A stretch of 64,000 nucleotides of DNA, taken from positions 248,001 to 312,000 of the forward strand of contig NZ_WAEL01000008.1 in NCBI RefSeq assembly GCF_011742925.1. Direction: 5' to 3'. The position numbers were made by a program, and so were the translations under genes. Source of the stretch: Fibrivirga algicola (GTDB taxonomy: Bacteria; Bacteroidota; Bacteroidia; Cytophagales; Spirosomataceae). The notes under the pieces are model-generated. The model was not told the origin of the DNA. It did no database searches and saw only the letters and a program-made list of their open reading frames with translations. How positions within the stretch are numbered: position 1 is the first letter of the stretch; each line of letters opens with the position of its first letter. Shown here one piece after another: positions 27,870 through 37,793 of this stretch.

Positions 27870-28970
27870 ATGAAAGTACTGTACGACCATCAGGCCTTCA
27901 CCGGCATGACCTACGGGGGCGTTACCCGCTACTTTTATGAACTAATGCAAGCTTACGCCGACCAGAACGACATCGATTTCGAACTGTCCCTTCAGTTTTC
28001 GAACAACGAATACCTCGATAAGGCGTCGTTCAGTAATCACCGCCGTTATGGGTTGTCGCACTGGCGAAACGTAAGTCGCTTGGCCTCAGCGGTGAATCGG
28101 CTCTACAGCAATCAGCGGGTACGTACCGGCGATTATTCGGTATTTCACCCTACCTATTACCACAACTATTTCCTACGAAATCTGGGGAACAAACCGCTGG
28201 TCGTCACCTTCCACGACGCTACCAGTGAACGTTATGGCAAGCAATACCCCGACGTAGGCGAACACCTCTCGGCCGCGAAAAAGATTCAACTGGAGCGCGC
28301 AGATAAGATCATCGCCGTATCGGAGTTTTCGAAGCAGGAAATTCTTCGTTTCTTTCCTGTCGACGAGAAGAAGATCGAGGTCATTCATCTCGGCACGGCC
28401 TTTAGTCGGCAGCGATCACACGTACCTGTCGTGCCGGGATCGCATCCCTACCTGCTATATGTGGGTAAACGGGGCCTATACAAAAACTTCGACGCTTTCT
28501 TTCGCGCTATTCAGCCGGTGCTTCGTCAACACCCCGACCTGCACCTGATCTGTGCTGGCGGTGGTACGTTCACCAACACGGAGCGCGACACATTTCAGGC
28601 GTCTGGTTTTGGGCAGCGAGTTCATTACCGGTCCATCACCGACCTATCGCTGTACGAACTGTACCATCAGGCTACGGCCTTTGTGTTCCCGTCGCTCAAC
28701 GAAGGTTTTGGCATCCCGGTACTCGAAGCCTTTAGTGCAGGTTGCCCGGTCATTCTGAGCAATCGAAGTTCGTTACCCGAAGTAGGTGCCGATGCCGCCA
28801 TTTATTTCGATCCGGAACAGGATGAGTCTATGGCAGCAGCAGTTGAAAAAGTCATCACTGACAGTGCACTGCAACAGGAAATGCGGCGTAAAGGCGCAGA
28901 ACGGCTTGCCGATTTCTCCTGGGAGAAGACCGCCGCCAAAACGCAGGCCCTGTACCGCCAGTTAAGTTAA
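27870..28970 (+). CDS. Glycosyltransferase family 4
   Basis: 366 residues with a GT-B fold. The N-terminus has YGGVTRYFYELMQAY, and the C-terminal half has LLYVGKRGLYKNFDAFFRAI and FPSLNEGFGIPVLEAFSAGCPVI with the E-x7-E pair. It looks like a mannosyl- or similar hexosyltransferase of the RfaB/WbaZ type. An inverted repeat with a promoter-like loop precedes it, so a new transcript may start here. Confidence 0.9.
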   Translation: MKVLYDHQAFTGMTYGGVTRYFYELMQAYADQNDIDFELSLQFSNNEYLDKASFSNHRRYGLSHWRNVSRLASAVNRLYSNQRVRTGDYSVFHPTYYHNYFLRNLGNKPLVVTFHDATSERYGKQYPDVGEHLSAAKKIQLERADKIIAVSEFSKQEILRFFPVDEKKIEVIHLGTAFSRQRSHVPVVPGSHPYLLYVGKRGLYKNFDAFFRAIQPVLRQHPDLHLICAGGGTFTNTERDTFQASGFGQRVHYRSITDLSLYELYHQATAFVFPSLNEGFGIPVLEAFSAGCPVILSNRSSLPEVGADAAIYFDPEQDESMAAAVEKVITDSALQQEMRRKGAERLADFSWEKTAAKTQALYRQLS

Positions 28971-29006
28971 TCCACCCATCGTTCAAGACCGACCTACCTT
29001 ACTCAC

Positions 29007-29927
29007 GTGCCTACTTCATCGTTTCGCGATCGACACCGCCAATCGCTCCACGAATTTGTCACTGCCAGTCCACAACCGATTAGTCCGGGACGACTGCTGG
29101 TAGCAGGTACGTTGCCTAAGTTAACGGTCGTTACGCCGTCCTACAATCAGGCCGAGTACCTGGAACGAACCATATTGAGTGTGCTGAACCAGCAATACCC
29201 GAACCTGGAATTTTTCGTCATCGACGGCGGATCGACTGACGGCACGCGGGCTATTCTGGAAAAGTACGCCGATCAGATCACAGGGTGGGTCATGGAGAAA
29301 GACGCGGGTCAGACCAATGCCATTAACAAAGGATTTCGCCTGGCTACGGGCGATTATGTCGCCTACCAGAATTCCGACGATGTGTTTGCGCCCGACGCCC
29401 TTTGGCGGGTGGCCGAGGCCTGGCAGCGGGCACCGCAAACAGACGTTTTCTTTGGTGATATGTACATCATCGATGAGCAGGACGTTATTCAGGAAGAGCT
29501 ACGGGTTCCGTCGTTTAGCGCGGGTTGCCAGGTGCATGAGGGTATGCAAGTGTTTAACCAATCGTTATTTATCCGGCGAACGCTGTTGGCCGAAACAGGC
29601 TGGCTCGACGAGTCACTACGGTTTGTAATGGACTACGAGATCGTGACGCGATTGGGTGTTCGCAGCGATGTTCAGTTCAAACACGTACCTGGCTTTTGGG
29701 GAGGCTTCCGTATTCAGCCCGATGCCAAGTCGTCGCAGATTGCCGCTACCGTTGGACTCACCGAGCACAAACAGATCAGTGAGCGGTACCAGCCGTTGCT
29801 GGCCAGTCAACTGAGCGGGGCAACGTGGCGACGTTACAGCCGGGTCCGCAAATTGCTCTGGTTTCTGGCCCGCGGCCAGTTTCGTTATATCTATCACCGA
29901 TTAACTCTACGTCAACATAATGAGTAA
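29007..29927 (+). CDS. Glycosyltransferase family 2
   Basis: 306 residues with a GTG start. GT2 motifs: TVVTPSYNQAEYLERTI, FFVIDGGSTDGTRAIL and the NSDDVFAPDAL acidic motif. It belongs to the WcaA-like GT2 group with an 'is there a better clone' type extension removed; the last 60 residues are basic and helical. It overlaps the downstream polymerase-like gene by 8 bp. Confidence 0.9.
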   Translation: MPTSSFRDRHRQSLHEFVTASPQPISPGRLLVAGTLPKLTVVTPSYNQAEYLERTILSVLNQQYPNLEFFVIDGGSTDGTRAILEKYADQITGWVMEKDAGQTNAINKGFRLATGDYVAYQNSDDVFAPDALWRVAEAWQRAPQTDVFFGDMYIIDEQDVIQEELRVPSFSAGCQVHEGMQVFNQSLFIRRTLLAETGWLDESLRFVMDYEIVTRLGVRSDVQFKHVPGFWGGFRIQPDAKSSQIAATVGLTEHKQISERYQPLLASQLSGATWRRYSRVRKLLWFLARGQFRYIYHRLTLRQHNE

Positions 29928-31287
29928 GTTTCTGCACAAATGGGCCCTGATTCGGATGTGCTTGGGCCTCTACATTGTCTTGGATGGCTACCCACTGGGC
30001 TTCTTCTTCAAAGAGACCGTCGGTATCCCCATCGAATCGGCCATTTTCACGGCGGGTTTCATGCTGATTGGTCTGGTCATGATGTTGCCGACCACAGCCC
30101 TACGCACGTTGTATTCCCCCAACGTACCCCTCTTCAACGCACTCATGGCGTTTGTGATCATGTGCGTGATCTATTCCTTCTTGTTCAACGAAGTGGCCGT
30201 TGGCGAGCGAAGTCGTGACCTTGTCTATTACTTATTCGTTTTCCTGTTCGCGCTATTCCTGGTCAACACACCCAACGAAATCACAAAGTACGTCGTCGTT
30301 GTCGGGGTCATTTTTACGCTGGTATCCAACTTGGCGCTGGTGTACGCACTGATCACCGACCCCGATTGGACACTGGGGCAACGGGCGGCTATTCAGTTTG
30401 GCCCTCCGGGCGAAAAAATGGGTAACCCACACGTATTTTCCCGTAACGCACAGATCGGCATGCTCTGTTGCCTGATGTGGGGAAATCGCCCGAACCAATC
30501 GTTCTTTATCCGGTTCATTGGCATTTCGCTGGTTATTTTCAACATCATCATCCTGATGCTGACCTTCAGTAAATCAGCTATTTTATCAACTGTTATTGCC
30601 GCCTTTGTTTACATGATGGCGAATCTGCGGCATACATCGCCCCAGAAAATATTTAAAACGCTCACCAGCCCCTTATCGCTGATTGTGATATCGATGCCCT
30701 TCCTCGGCTTCATCGGGCTAATCATTGTCAGGCCAGAAATCTGGGATATTGTTACCTTGTACGGCGACATGATCTTCGGGCGCTTCAGCGAAAACATCCT
30801 TGCATTACTCGGAGCCGAAAACGAAAAAGGAGACCTGGCCGAATTTGACGGTTCATCTGTCAACCGGGTAATGAGTTGGACCTTCGTGACCTACGCCGTT
30901 ATTGGTGACCCACTGGGTTTGCTGATGGGGTATGGCTACAAATACTTCTTCATGGACATCCCCATACTAGAGACCCTGATCAACCAGGGTATTTTTGGTT
31001 TCCTGCTCTACACCTATATTTTCTATCAGCTTGGCAAAGAATCGTTCCTGATCGCCTACAAGGGGGGGAAGACCGACATCGAAGTCCTGTGCGCCTACCT
31101 GTTCTTCCTATTCCTGGTCAGTTACTTCACCAGTGGTCGACCGTACGAGATGGCAACTCTGCACCCACTTTGCCTGTTCGTGCGCTTCCTGGGCGTATAC
31201 TATACTCCCGACCTCACGCCCGGGTACGTTGAAGCTCCCCCAGTGCCGCTCGACCAGCCACTGCCACCAACCTTACAACCTGCCTAA
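29920..31287 (+). CDS. O-antigen polymerase/ligase-like membrane protein
   Basis: 455 residues with about 10-12 membrane helices and one large loop near residues 280-325, the layout of Wzy/WaaL-type proteins. No short motif identifies which. If Wzy, it would join repeat units in the periplasm; if a ligase, it would attach a finished chain to a lipid. With an ABC exporter present a Wzy step is not expected, so ligase or a second polymer are alternatives. The start overlaps the GT2 gene before it by 8 bp. Confidence 0.7.
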   Translation: MSKFLHKWALIRMCLGLYIVLDGYPLGFFFKETVGIPIESAIFTAGFMLIGLVMMLPTTALRTLYSPNVPLFNALMAFVIMCVIYSFLFNEVAVGERSRDLVYYLFVFLFALFLVNTPNEITKYVVVVGVIFTLVSNLALVYALITDPDWTLGQRAAIQFGPPGEKMGNPHVFSRNAQIGMLCCLMWGNRPNQSFFIRFIGISLVIFNIIILMLTFSKSAILSTVIAAFVYMMANLRHTSPQKIFKTLTSPLSLIVISMPFLGFIGLIIVRPEIWDIVTLYGDMIFGRFSENILALLGAENEKGDLAEFDGSSVNRVMSWTFVTYAVIGDPLGLLMGYGYKYFFMDIPILETLINQGIFGFLLYTYIFYQLGKESFLIAYKGGKTDIEVLCAYLFFLFLVSYFTSGRPYEMATLHPLCLFVRFLGVYYTPDLTPGYVEAPPVPLDQPLPPTLQPA

Positions 31288-31295
31288 CCCAATCT

Positions 31296-32459
31296 ATGCG
31301 GTTACTGGTTATTCATAATACCCTTTGGGCGCATTACAAGTCGCTACTGTTCAGAAAGCTAGCTGAACAGGTGACGCCTGTTGATGCCATGCTCGTTATT
31401 CAGATCGCCCTCACCGAAGGGCATCGGGAGGGGCTTGGCGTTCCCGACGCGTCGGCGGTGGGGTATCCGTTTACGCTGCTGCATAATGGGCCGCTGGAAG
31501 CCGTATCGTTACCCAGCCGAATTCGGGGCCTGCTCGCACATGGTCTGGCTTTTAAGCCCGATGTGGTGCTGCTGACGGGCTATTACGACCCCGCCCAACT
31601 GTTGCTGGGCATGGTACTCAAAGCCAAAGGCTGCCGGGTGGTACTGCAAAATGAATCGACCAGTCTGGATAACCCGCGAACCGGTTGGCGTGAACAGATC
31701 AAGCGGGCTTTTGTGAAGCAATGTCACGGCTATTTCTGCTTTGGCTCACGGGCCGCCGACTACTTGGTGCAACTTGGTGCCGATCCTTCGCGCATTCTGG
31801 TAGCCAACAACGCCGTTGTCGATAATGCCTTTCTGCAAGAAACGTACACTGCCAGCCTACCCAGTCGCGAACAGCAGCAGAGCGCCCTTGACCTGGCACC
31901 CAGGAACATAATATACGTTGGTCGGCTGATTGCCATCAAAAACCTGACCGCCCTGATCCAGGCGTTCGCTGAAGCTTGCCAGGCCAACCCGACCGCCAAC
32001 TGGGGCCTGATTCTACTGGGCGAAGGCGACCAGAAATCCGCCCTTCAGCAGCAAGCCCATGCACTGGGTCTGAGCCATAAAATCCGGTTTCTGCCCGGTT
32101 GCAACTGGCAGGACGTACCCCGTTTTCTGGCGCTTGCCGATGTATTGGTTCTCCCCAGCCAATCAGAACCCTGGGGCCTGGTGGTCAATGAAGCTATGGC
32201 CTGTGGCCTGCCCGTGCTGGTGTCGGACCGGTGTGGCTGTGTCGACGACTTGGTGCAGGATGGACAGAACGGCTATCGGTTCGATCCTGACCAGCCCGGT
32301 CAACTGGCCGATCGTGTTGGGCGTCTACTGTGCGCTTCGGCCTCAGATCTTACTAGCATGGGGGCTGCTTCGACCCGGATCGTTGATCACTTTGACCCCA
32401 ATACCGTCGGCAAAGCTATGTACAACGCTCTCGTTCAACTAACAACAAACAATTCTTAA
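31296..32459 (+). CDS. Glycosyltransferase family 4
   Basis: 387 residues with a GT-B fold. The C-terminal half has NIIYVGRLIAIKNLTALIQAF, FLPGCNWQDVPRFLALADVLVLPSQSEPWGLVVNEAMACGLPVLVS, with the E-x7-E motif and a PSQSEPWG donor loop. It begins 9 bp after the polymerase-like gene, consistent with one operon. The donor and acceptor are not readable from sequence. Confidence 0.9.
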   Translation: MRLLVIHNTLWAHYKSLLFRKLAEQVTPVDAMLVIQIALTEGHREGLGVPDASAVGYPFTLLHNGPLEAVSLPSRIRGLLAHGLAFKPDVVLLTGYYDPAQLLLGMVLKAKGCRVVLQNESTSLDNPRTGWREQIKRAFVKQCHGYFCFGSRAADYLVQLGADPSRILVANNAVVDNAFLQETYTASLPSREQQQSALDLAPRNIIYVGRLIAIKNLTALIQAFAEACQANPTANWGLILLGEGDQKSALQQQAHALGLSHKIRFLPGCNWQDVPRFLALADVLVLPSQSEPWGLVVNEAMACGLPVLVSDRCGCVDDLVQDGQNGYRFDPDQPGQLADRVGRLLCASASDLTSMGAASTRIVDHFDPNTVGKAMYNALVQLTTNNS

Positions 32460-32482
32460 CTGCCTATCCCGGATACTTTGCC

Positions 32483-33658
32483 ATGCGAATTCTGAATATC
32501 TGCGCGTATACCTGGGCCATTGGTGGCCCTGCCCGCATCATATACGACCATGCCGGGGTTGCCATTCAACGAGGCCATCAGGTTGATATTCTCAGTCCCA
32601 TGTCGCCCGGCGACGATCTGTATCCGGCCCCCGAGGGTGTTCGGGTGATTCCAGTCTTGCGTACGCCACCGATCAGCCGCGTCTTTCGGGAGTATTCGGC
32701 CCCGCTGTATCAATACCTCAAAGCGCATATTCACGAATATGATATTGTGCATTGCCACGGTATCTGGCATTTTGGTAGCCTCGCGCCATTTTTGCTCGAC
32801 AAATCGGTGAAGAAGGTCATCACCATTCACGGACTGCTCGATAAATGGGCCATTCGCCATAGCTACTGGAAAAAGAAGCTCCTGACCATCGTGTTGCAGA
32901 AGCGCCTGCTCAATCGGGCTGATCTTATTCAGATCAACAATACCGATGAAGAAGGCGACCTATACCGGTATTTGGGCCATAAGCATCCCAACGTGGTGAT
33001 CATTCCGAACGGAATCCCAATGGCCGATTTCGAGACGTTACCCGCGCCGGGTACGTTCAGGCAGCAGCATGGTATTCCGGCCAGCCAGCCGCTAATTCTG
33101 TTTATGAGCCGCTTAAATATTAAAAAAGGCCTCGACCTGTTGCTCCCCGCGTTTAAGCAGTACGCTGAGCGCCACCCGGATGCCCTCTTGGTGCTGGCTG
33201 GCCCCGACGATGGCTATCAGGCCACAGCTGAGGCGTTTATCCGTGATAACAACCTGACCGGCCGCGTCAAGCTGGTGGGTATGCTTATGGATGACGATAA
33301 AAAAGCCGCCCTGGCCGACGCCAACGTTTTTGTGCTACCCTCTTATTCAGAAGGCTTTTCGATGGCCGTTCTGGAAGCCATGGCATCCGGTACACCAACC
33401 ATCGTCTCGGATCGGGTTGGCTTTGGCGAAGTCATTCGCGAAACCGGCGCCGCCTGCCTCACTGAGCTTACGCCCGACAGCGTACTGGCCAGCCTGGAAA
33501 AAGTGATGCATGACGAGGCATACCGCGAGCAGATTCGCACTACCGGCCAGGCCCTGGTACGTCAGCGCTACGACATTCAGGTAGTGGCCGATCAGTTGTT
33601 GAGTGCTTATCAGTCGTTATTAATTCCGCGTTCGGCCAAAGCATCCGTATCCGCATAG
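32483..33658 (+). CDS. Glycosyltransferase family 4
   Basis: 391 residues with a GT-B fold. The N-terminal half has AIGGPARIIYDHAGVAIQRGHQV and HCHGIWHFG; the C-terminal half has FMSRLNIKKGLDLLLPAF and LPSYSEGFSMAVLEAMASGTPTIVS with the E-x7-E pair. It resembles WcaI/PimB-like transferases. A gap of 23 bp separates it from the gene before and 66 bp from the acyltransferase gene after. Confidence 0.9.
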   Translation: MRILNICAYTWAIGGPARIIYDHAGVAIQRGHQVDILSPMSPGDDLYPAPEGVRVIPVLRTPPISRVFREYSAPLYQYLKAHIHEYDIVHCHGIWHFGSLAPFLLDKSVKKVITIHGLLDKWAIRHSYWKKKLLTIVLQKRLLNRADLIQINNTDEEGDLYRYLGHKHPNVVIIPNGIPMADFETLPAPGTFRQQHGIPASQPLILFMSRLNIKKGLDLLLPAFKQYAERHPDALLVLAGPDDGYQATAEAFIRDNNLTGRVKLVGMLMDDDKKAALADANVFVLPSYSEGFSMAVLEAMASGTPTIVSDRVGFGEVIRETGAACLTELTPDSVLASLEKVMHDEAYREQIRTTGQALVRQRYDIQVVADQLLSAYQSLLIPRSAKASVSA

Positions 33659-33724
33659 TGAACCAAGCGTTACAAGCTGTCCGTTATCGTTCCGCTTCCT
33701 CCGCGTTGAATCAGCCAGTCGTTT

Positions 33725-34855
33725 ATGTCGTCCATTAACCCGTCTACTCCCTTGCCCGAACCTATTATTGCAGCAGATATGCCTGCCCGGCAGCAGTTGC
33801 AAACGATTCAGGCTGTGCGGGGTGTGGCAGCGCTGGTCGTGGTAGCCTTTCACCTCACCCAGTTCGTTGATGGTACCTATACGGAGTCGTTGTGGTTCGA
33901 CTTGTTTGAGCGTGGATTTGCCGGTGTCGATCTGTTTTTCGTCATCAGCGGCTTCGTCATCGTCTACACCAGTCAGTCGTACATCGGTCGGCCTGAAACG
34001 CTACGGACCTACCTGACCAAGCGGGCTATTCGGGTATATCCAATTTATTGGCTTACGATCCTGCTCATTACGGCACTTATGGGCGTCAGTCTGCTTCTGC
34101 GGCCAAACGGAGTAGGTAAAGTAATTACTGAGCGGTGGCCGGGTCTGGACACCTTTTTATTAACACCGCACCACCACAACCTCAACATTGTGAGTTGGAG
34201 CCTGAGTCACGAATTGTTTTTTTATCTCCTTTTCGCCTGCCTGATCATCTCGCGAAAGCTGTGGGTCATTCCTGCTTTCTTTCTGGCAGGAACGCTCTAC
34301 GTTGCCTTTACCAAACAGGTTTATTTCGAAGACCAGCGTAATGTGTGGGAGTATTTCTGGTTCAACCCGCTCAATGCCGAATTTGCCCTGGGTGCTTTGG
34401 CTGGCTACGGCTTTTTGCACCACAGCATTGCGAAGTGGGAAGGCATTGGCGCAGCGCTGCTCGGACTGCTCTGGCTATATAGCTTCGGTGATACACCCAA
34501 CGAGTTTTACGCTGAGCGTTTGCTCCATTATGGCGTGGCCAGTTTGCTGATTCTGATTGCTGTACTCGCCTATGAACACCATCGCCGGCCAACCGTACCG
34601 CAATGGATCATCAGCACCGGTGATGCTTCCTACCTGATCTATCTGATTCACACCCCCCTACTGATCCCGTTCACAAGGCTGTTAACCCGCCTGTTCCCGA
34701 CATATTCGCCCATCGGGGTTCCGCTGGCGTGTGTCGGTCTGATTCTGGTGGTAACATACCTGAGTATCCTCACTCATCGGCTGATCGAAAAACCGCTCAT
34801 GCGTTACCTCTCAGCCCGCCTGCTGCCCGCGAGAAAAGTAGTAGCTGCGCGCTGA
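33725..34855 (+). CDS. Acyltransferase family 3 (OafA/YrhL-like) membrane protein
   Basis: 376 residues with about 10 membrane helices. It has the family opening QAVRGVAALVVVAFHL with the conserved His, and RGFAGVDLFFVISGFVIVY. Such proteins O-acylate polysaccharides or lipids in the inner membrane. As the last plus-strand gene of the locus it probably decorates the polymer. It is convergent with a small DUF2628-like gene, 15 bp away, with no obvious terminator hairpin between them. Confidence 0.88.
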   Translation: MSSINPSTPLPEPIIAADMPARQQLQTIQAVRGVAALVVVAFHLTQFVDGTYTESLWFDLFERGFAGVDLFFVISGFVIVYTSQSYIGRPETLRTYLTKRAIRVYPIYWLTILLITALMGVSLLLRPNGVGKVITERWPGLDTFLLTPHHHNLNIVSWSLSHELFFYLLFACLIISRKLWVIPAFFLAGTLYVAFTKQVYFEDQRNVWEYFWFNPLNAEFALGALAGYGFLHHSIAKWEGIGAALLGLLWLYSFGDTPNEFYAERLLHYGVASLLILIAVLAYEHHRRPTVPQWIISTGDASYLIYLIHTPLLIPFTRLLTRLFPTYSPIGVPLACVGLILVVTYLSILTHRLIEKPLMRYLSARLLPARKVVAAR

Positions 34856-34870
34856 ACCCGACTGGCTGTA

Positions 34871-35344
34871 TTACATAGTCAGGTAGAATAGGGAGGCAGT
34901 TAGCCCTATAAATGCCAGCAGGAGTGCTAATGGTCCCATCCAGGAAACGCCACCCTGGCTTCGCAACTGACTAACCACATCCCGATCGGGAAACGAGCTA
35001 GCAGAAGCACCTGACACCAGGGCAGCTACGCGCTGGCGGGCAAAGTTGATGTACAGGCGATTACCAATAAAACCGACAACGCTGGCGATAATCAGGTTGG
35101 AGATCAGGGCGTAGGCAAACGTTTTGCTTAGTTCAGGAATGAGCCAATCCTCCAGCGCACTCTCGGCCATGATGAGCACAAACGCTATGGCTGCGTTGGC
35201 ATACATCTTTCGGTAGGCCATCCAGAACATACCCAAGAAGAAGGCGCCTTCGTTGAAGCGCACCTTACCCTCATCCAGGTCGTCGGCAACCCTCGTGTAG
35301 TACTCAGCTTGTGGACCGAAGAAATAGGGCAGGTAGTCGTTCAT
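34871..35344 (-). CDS. DUF2628-like small membrane protein
   Basis: 157 residues. The N-terminal cytoplasmic stretch (YFFGPQAEYYTRVADDLDEGK) leads to FNEGAFFLGMFWMAYRKMY, the DUF2628 hallmark, followed by two helices, an NRLYINFARQRV segment and a C-terminal helix (MGPLALLLAFIGLTASLFYL). The function of the family is unknown. It lies between the polysaccharide locus and the arginine genes and does not obviously belong to either. Confidence 0.7.
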   Translation of the reverse strand: MNDYLPYFFGPQAEYYTRVADDLDEGKVRFNEGAFFLGMFWMAYRKMYANAAIAFVLIMAESALEDWLIPELSKTFAYALISNLIIASVVGFIGNRLYINFARQRVAALVSGASASSFPDRDVVSQLRSQGGVSWMGPLALLLAFIGLTASLFYLTM

Positions 35345-35427
35345 AGCTCATACCACAGATAGTAGGCAAAACCTACAATCCATATCCACTCAAAGATACA
35401 CACCAGCTACAATCAGCAGCACAGTGC

Positions 35428-36408
35428 CTAGAATGCTACTGGCTTCAGGCGGAGACCAGCATCTTCAGGTAGGCCGAAAACAAGGTTCATATTCTGTACT
35501 GCATGCCCCGAAGCTCCTTTCGTAAGGTTATCGATTACGCTGGTGATCAGCAGTTGCCCATCATGCACTTCCAGGCTAAGCAAAGCTTTATTGGTGTTTA
35601 CCACCTGCTTCAGGTCAACTGGCGTGTCGCTAACGTGGGTAAATACGTGCGCTTCGTAGTACGCGCGGTACAATTGGTGCGCATCAGACAACGTACCTGA
35701 GAAAGGCGTATACACATTGGCGATGATTCCCCGCGTGAAGTCGCCCCGGTACGGAATAAAGTTGATGGCTTCGCTGAAACCCGGCTGTAGGTACGTCAGG
35801 CTCTGCCGAATTTCGGCCAGGTGCTGGTGCGTAAAAGCCTTGTAAATAGACAGGTTATTATTCCGCCACGTGAAGCCGGTTGTGGGTACCAACGCCTGCC
35901 CTGCACCGGTGCTTCCCGTCACCGCACTGATGTGCACGGCGTCGAGCAACCGACCGGCACTGGCCAGCGGCAGGAGTGCCAGTTGGATAGCCGTAGCAAA
36001 GCAGCCGGGATTCGCGATGCGGTCAGCCTGCTGAATCCGTTCGCGCTGTAACTCGGGCAGCCCATACACAAACTCGTTGGTCTCGTCGCGGAAATCGGTA
36101 CTCAGGTCAATGATCGTAACGTGCTCAGGTACGTCATTGTCCGTCAAAAACTTAGCCGACTGTCCATGCCCCGAACATAGAAAAAGTACGTCGAGCTCAT
36201 CTTGCGCTACCAGCGGCTGGGTATCCCCACCGCTAAATACCAGCTCAGTGTCACCTAGTAGATCGGTATGTGTAGCCCAGACCGGTTTCCCCGCCTGGCT
36301 TTGGCTATGAACGAACGCAATAGAAACGAAAGGGTGGTTAATCAGGATGCGAAGCAGTTCGCCACCTGTGTAGCCTGCGCCACCGATTATACCTGCCTGA
36401 ATTGTCAT
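35428..36408 (-). CDS. argC: N-acetyl-gamma-glutamyl-phosphate reductase
   Basis: 326 residues. The nucleotide-binding GGAGYTGGELLRIL is at 9-22 and the catalytic Cys is C136 in NPGCFATA. It reduces the acylated glutamyl phosphate to the semialdehyde in arginine synthesis; in Bacteroidetes the acyl group may be succinyl rather than acetyl. Its ATG overlaps the stop of the upstream glycosyltransferase gene by four bases (ATGA), so the two are translationally coupled. argG lies further upstream on the same strand, but argB, argD and argF homologs are not in the window. Confidence 0.95.
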   Translation of the reverse strand: MTIQAGIIGGAGYTGGELLRILINHPFVSIAFVHSQSQAGKPVWATHTDLLGDTELVFSGGDTQPLVAQDELDVLFLCSGHGQSAKFLTDNDVPEHVTIIDLSTDFRDETNEFVYGLPELQRERIQQADRIANPGCFATAIQLALLPLASAGRLLDAVHISAVTGSTGAGQALVPTTGFTWRNNNLSIYKAFTHQHLAEIRQSLTYLQPGFSEAINFIPYRGDFTRGIIANVYTPFSGTLSDAHQLYRAYYEAHVFTHVSDTPVDLKQVVNTNKALLSLEVHDGQLLITSVIDNLTKGASGHAVQNMNLVFGLPEDAGLRLKPVAF

Positions 36409-37706
36409 GGATGTGATAGGTTACGATACACGTCGATATGTTGACGCGTAAATTTTTCCCAGGAGAACAGCTTGGCCCGCCGAAGCGCGTTCACGCGCAG
36501 TTCGTTCTGAAGCTTCTCGGAATTAATTACATTAATAATAGCCTGACAAAGCGCATCGGCGTCGGTGGGGGCCACCGTAATGGCAGCATCGCCCACTACT
36601 TCCGGCAGCGATGACACGTTGGACGTAATTACGGGCAAACCGCACTGCATGGCTTCAAGCGGTGGCAGGCCAAACCCCTCATAAAGCGATGGAAACAGAA
36701 ACGCCGTTGCTCCGCTGTACAACGCGGCCAGGTCTTCGTCTGGAACATACCCAGTGAACACCAGGCGTGACAGTAATTGTTCGCTGGCGCGTATCTCGGT
36801 GAGCCACTCGTCCATCTTCCAGCCTTTCGTACCTACCAGAACCAATTTCAGTTCGGTCGGAATGGCGTTCTCAGACACCAGTCGGGCGAAGCACTGAACC
36901 AGGTGCCGGATGTTTTTACGCGGCTCCAGCGTAGCAATGCTCAGCAAATAGGGTTCTTCGTGGAGGTTGTAGTTGACTTGGGTAGCATGCAGCCGGTCTG
37001 GATCAGTTACCGGGTAAAACAGCCGTCGCGACGCCGCCAGGTAAATAGGCGTGACGCGCTCGGGGTCAAATCCGGTATACTCGCAGAAATCGCTCTTTGT
37101 TGCTTCCGAAACAGTAATCACGTAGGCATCGCTCGATAGCGTACGGATCGCCTGTTGCACGGCCTGTTCGCCCGACAGAAACCATTCAGGATGATGAATG
37201 GGAATCAAATCATTGACCGTCAACACCTTCTGAATACGCCGATCTGCACCAATGTAATTGGGAATAGCAAAGAACGGCGAGTGGTAGATGGTACGCAGCG
37301 GATACCGGTCCAGGGTGATCTTCGACGAATCGAGGCCAAAAGTGCGCCGCCCTTTATAAAATATCTGGCGCAACACTTTCGAGGTCAGGCTTCGGGTATC
37401 CATACCCCGAAGCATATTTTTTTCCCATTCGGCCAGTTTTAATTCACCGCCCCGATTAGCAAAAGGAAGGTTGTAGCCAGGCAGTACGTCTTCAACCCAG
37501 CGGAGCGTTTCGCTCAGGTGAGTAGGAGCTGCCAGCGACAGAGACACATCGGGCGAATCAGCCAGCCCTCGTACCAGATGCTCGGCCACCCGATTCACGC
37601 CCGTGCGAGCCTGCGGGTGAAAATGGCCTATGCCTAGAAGACTGGCATCAAATACGATGTCCAAGGTGGTGGGAATATAGTAATCTAAGAAACTGACAAT
37701 AGGCAA
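36405..37706 (-). CDS. Glycosyltransferase family 4 inserted in the arginine operon
   Basis: 433 residues from a TTG at 37706; no ATG is usable before the conserved region. An alternative TTG at codon 14 would give a start nearer to [14 protein letters not shown], which looks like the family beginning. GT-B motifs: [35 protein letters not shown], and [25 protein letters not shown] with the E-x7-E pair. It sits 87 bp after argG and overlaps argC by four bases, an odd place for a glycosyltransferase. It may be a displaced member of the nearby polysaccharide locus. Confidence 0.88.
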   Translation of the reverse strand: MPIVSFLDYYIPTTLDIVFDASLLGIGHFHPQARTGVNRVAEHLVRGLADSPDVSLSLAAPTHLSETLRWVEDVLPGYNLPFANRGGELKLAEWEKNMLRGMDTRSLTSKVLRQIFYKGRRTFGLDSSKITLDRYPLRTIYHSPFFAIPNYIGADRRIQKVLTVNDLIPIHHPEWFLSGEQAVQQAIRTLSSDAYVITVSEATKSDFCEYTGFDPERVTPIYLAASRRLFYPVTDPDRLHATQVNYNLHEEPYLLSIATLEPRKNIRHLVQCFARLVSENAIPTELKLVLVGTKGWKMDEWLTEIRASEQLLSRLVFTGYVPDEDLAALYSGATAFLFPSLYEGFGLPPLEAMQCGLPVITSNVSSLPEVVGDAAITVAPTDADALCQAIINVINSEKLQNELRVNALRRAKLFSWEKFTRQHIDVYRNLSHP

Positions 37707-37793
37707 TTAATGGCAGGCTTCATACCGCGTCCTTCAGTCGGCTATTTTTAAATCAAATGCTAACTAAAGGACACAGTATCAAACCCGCAACTG

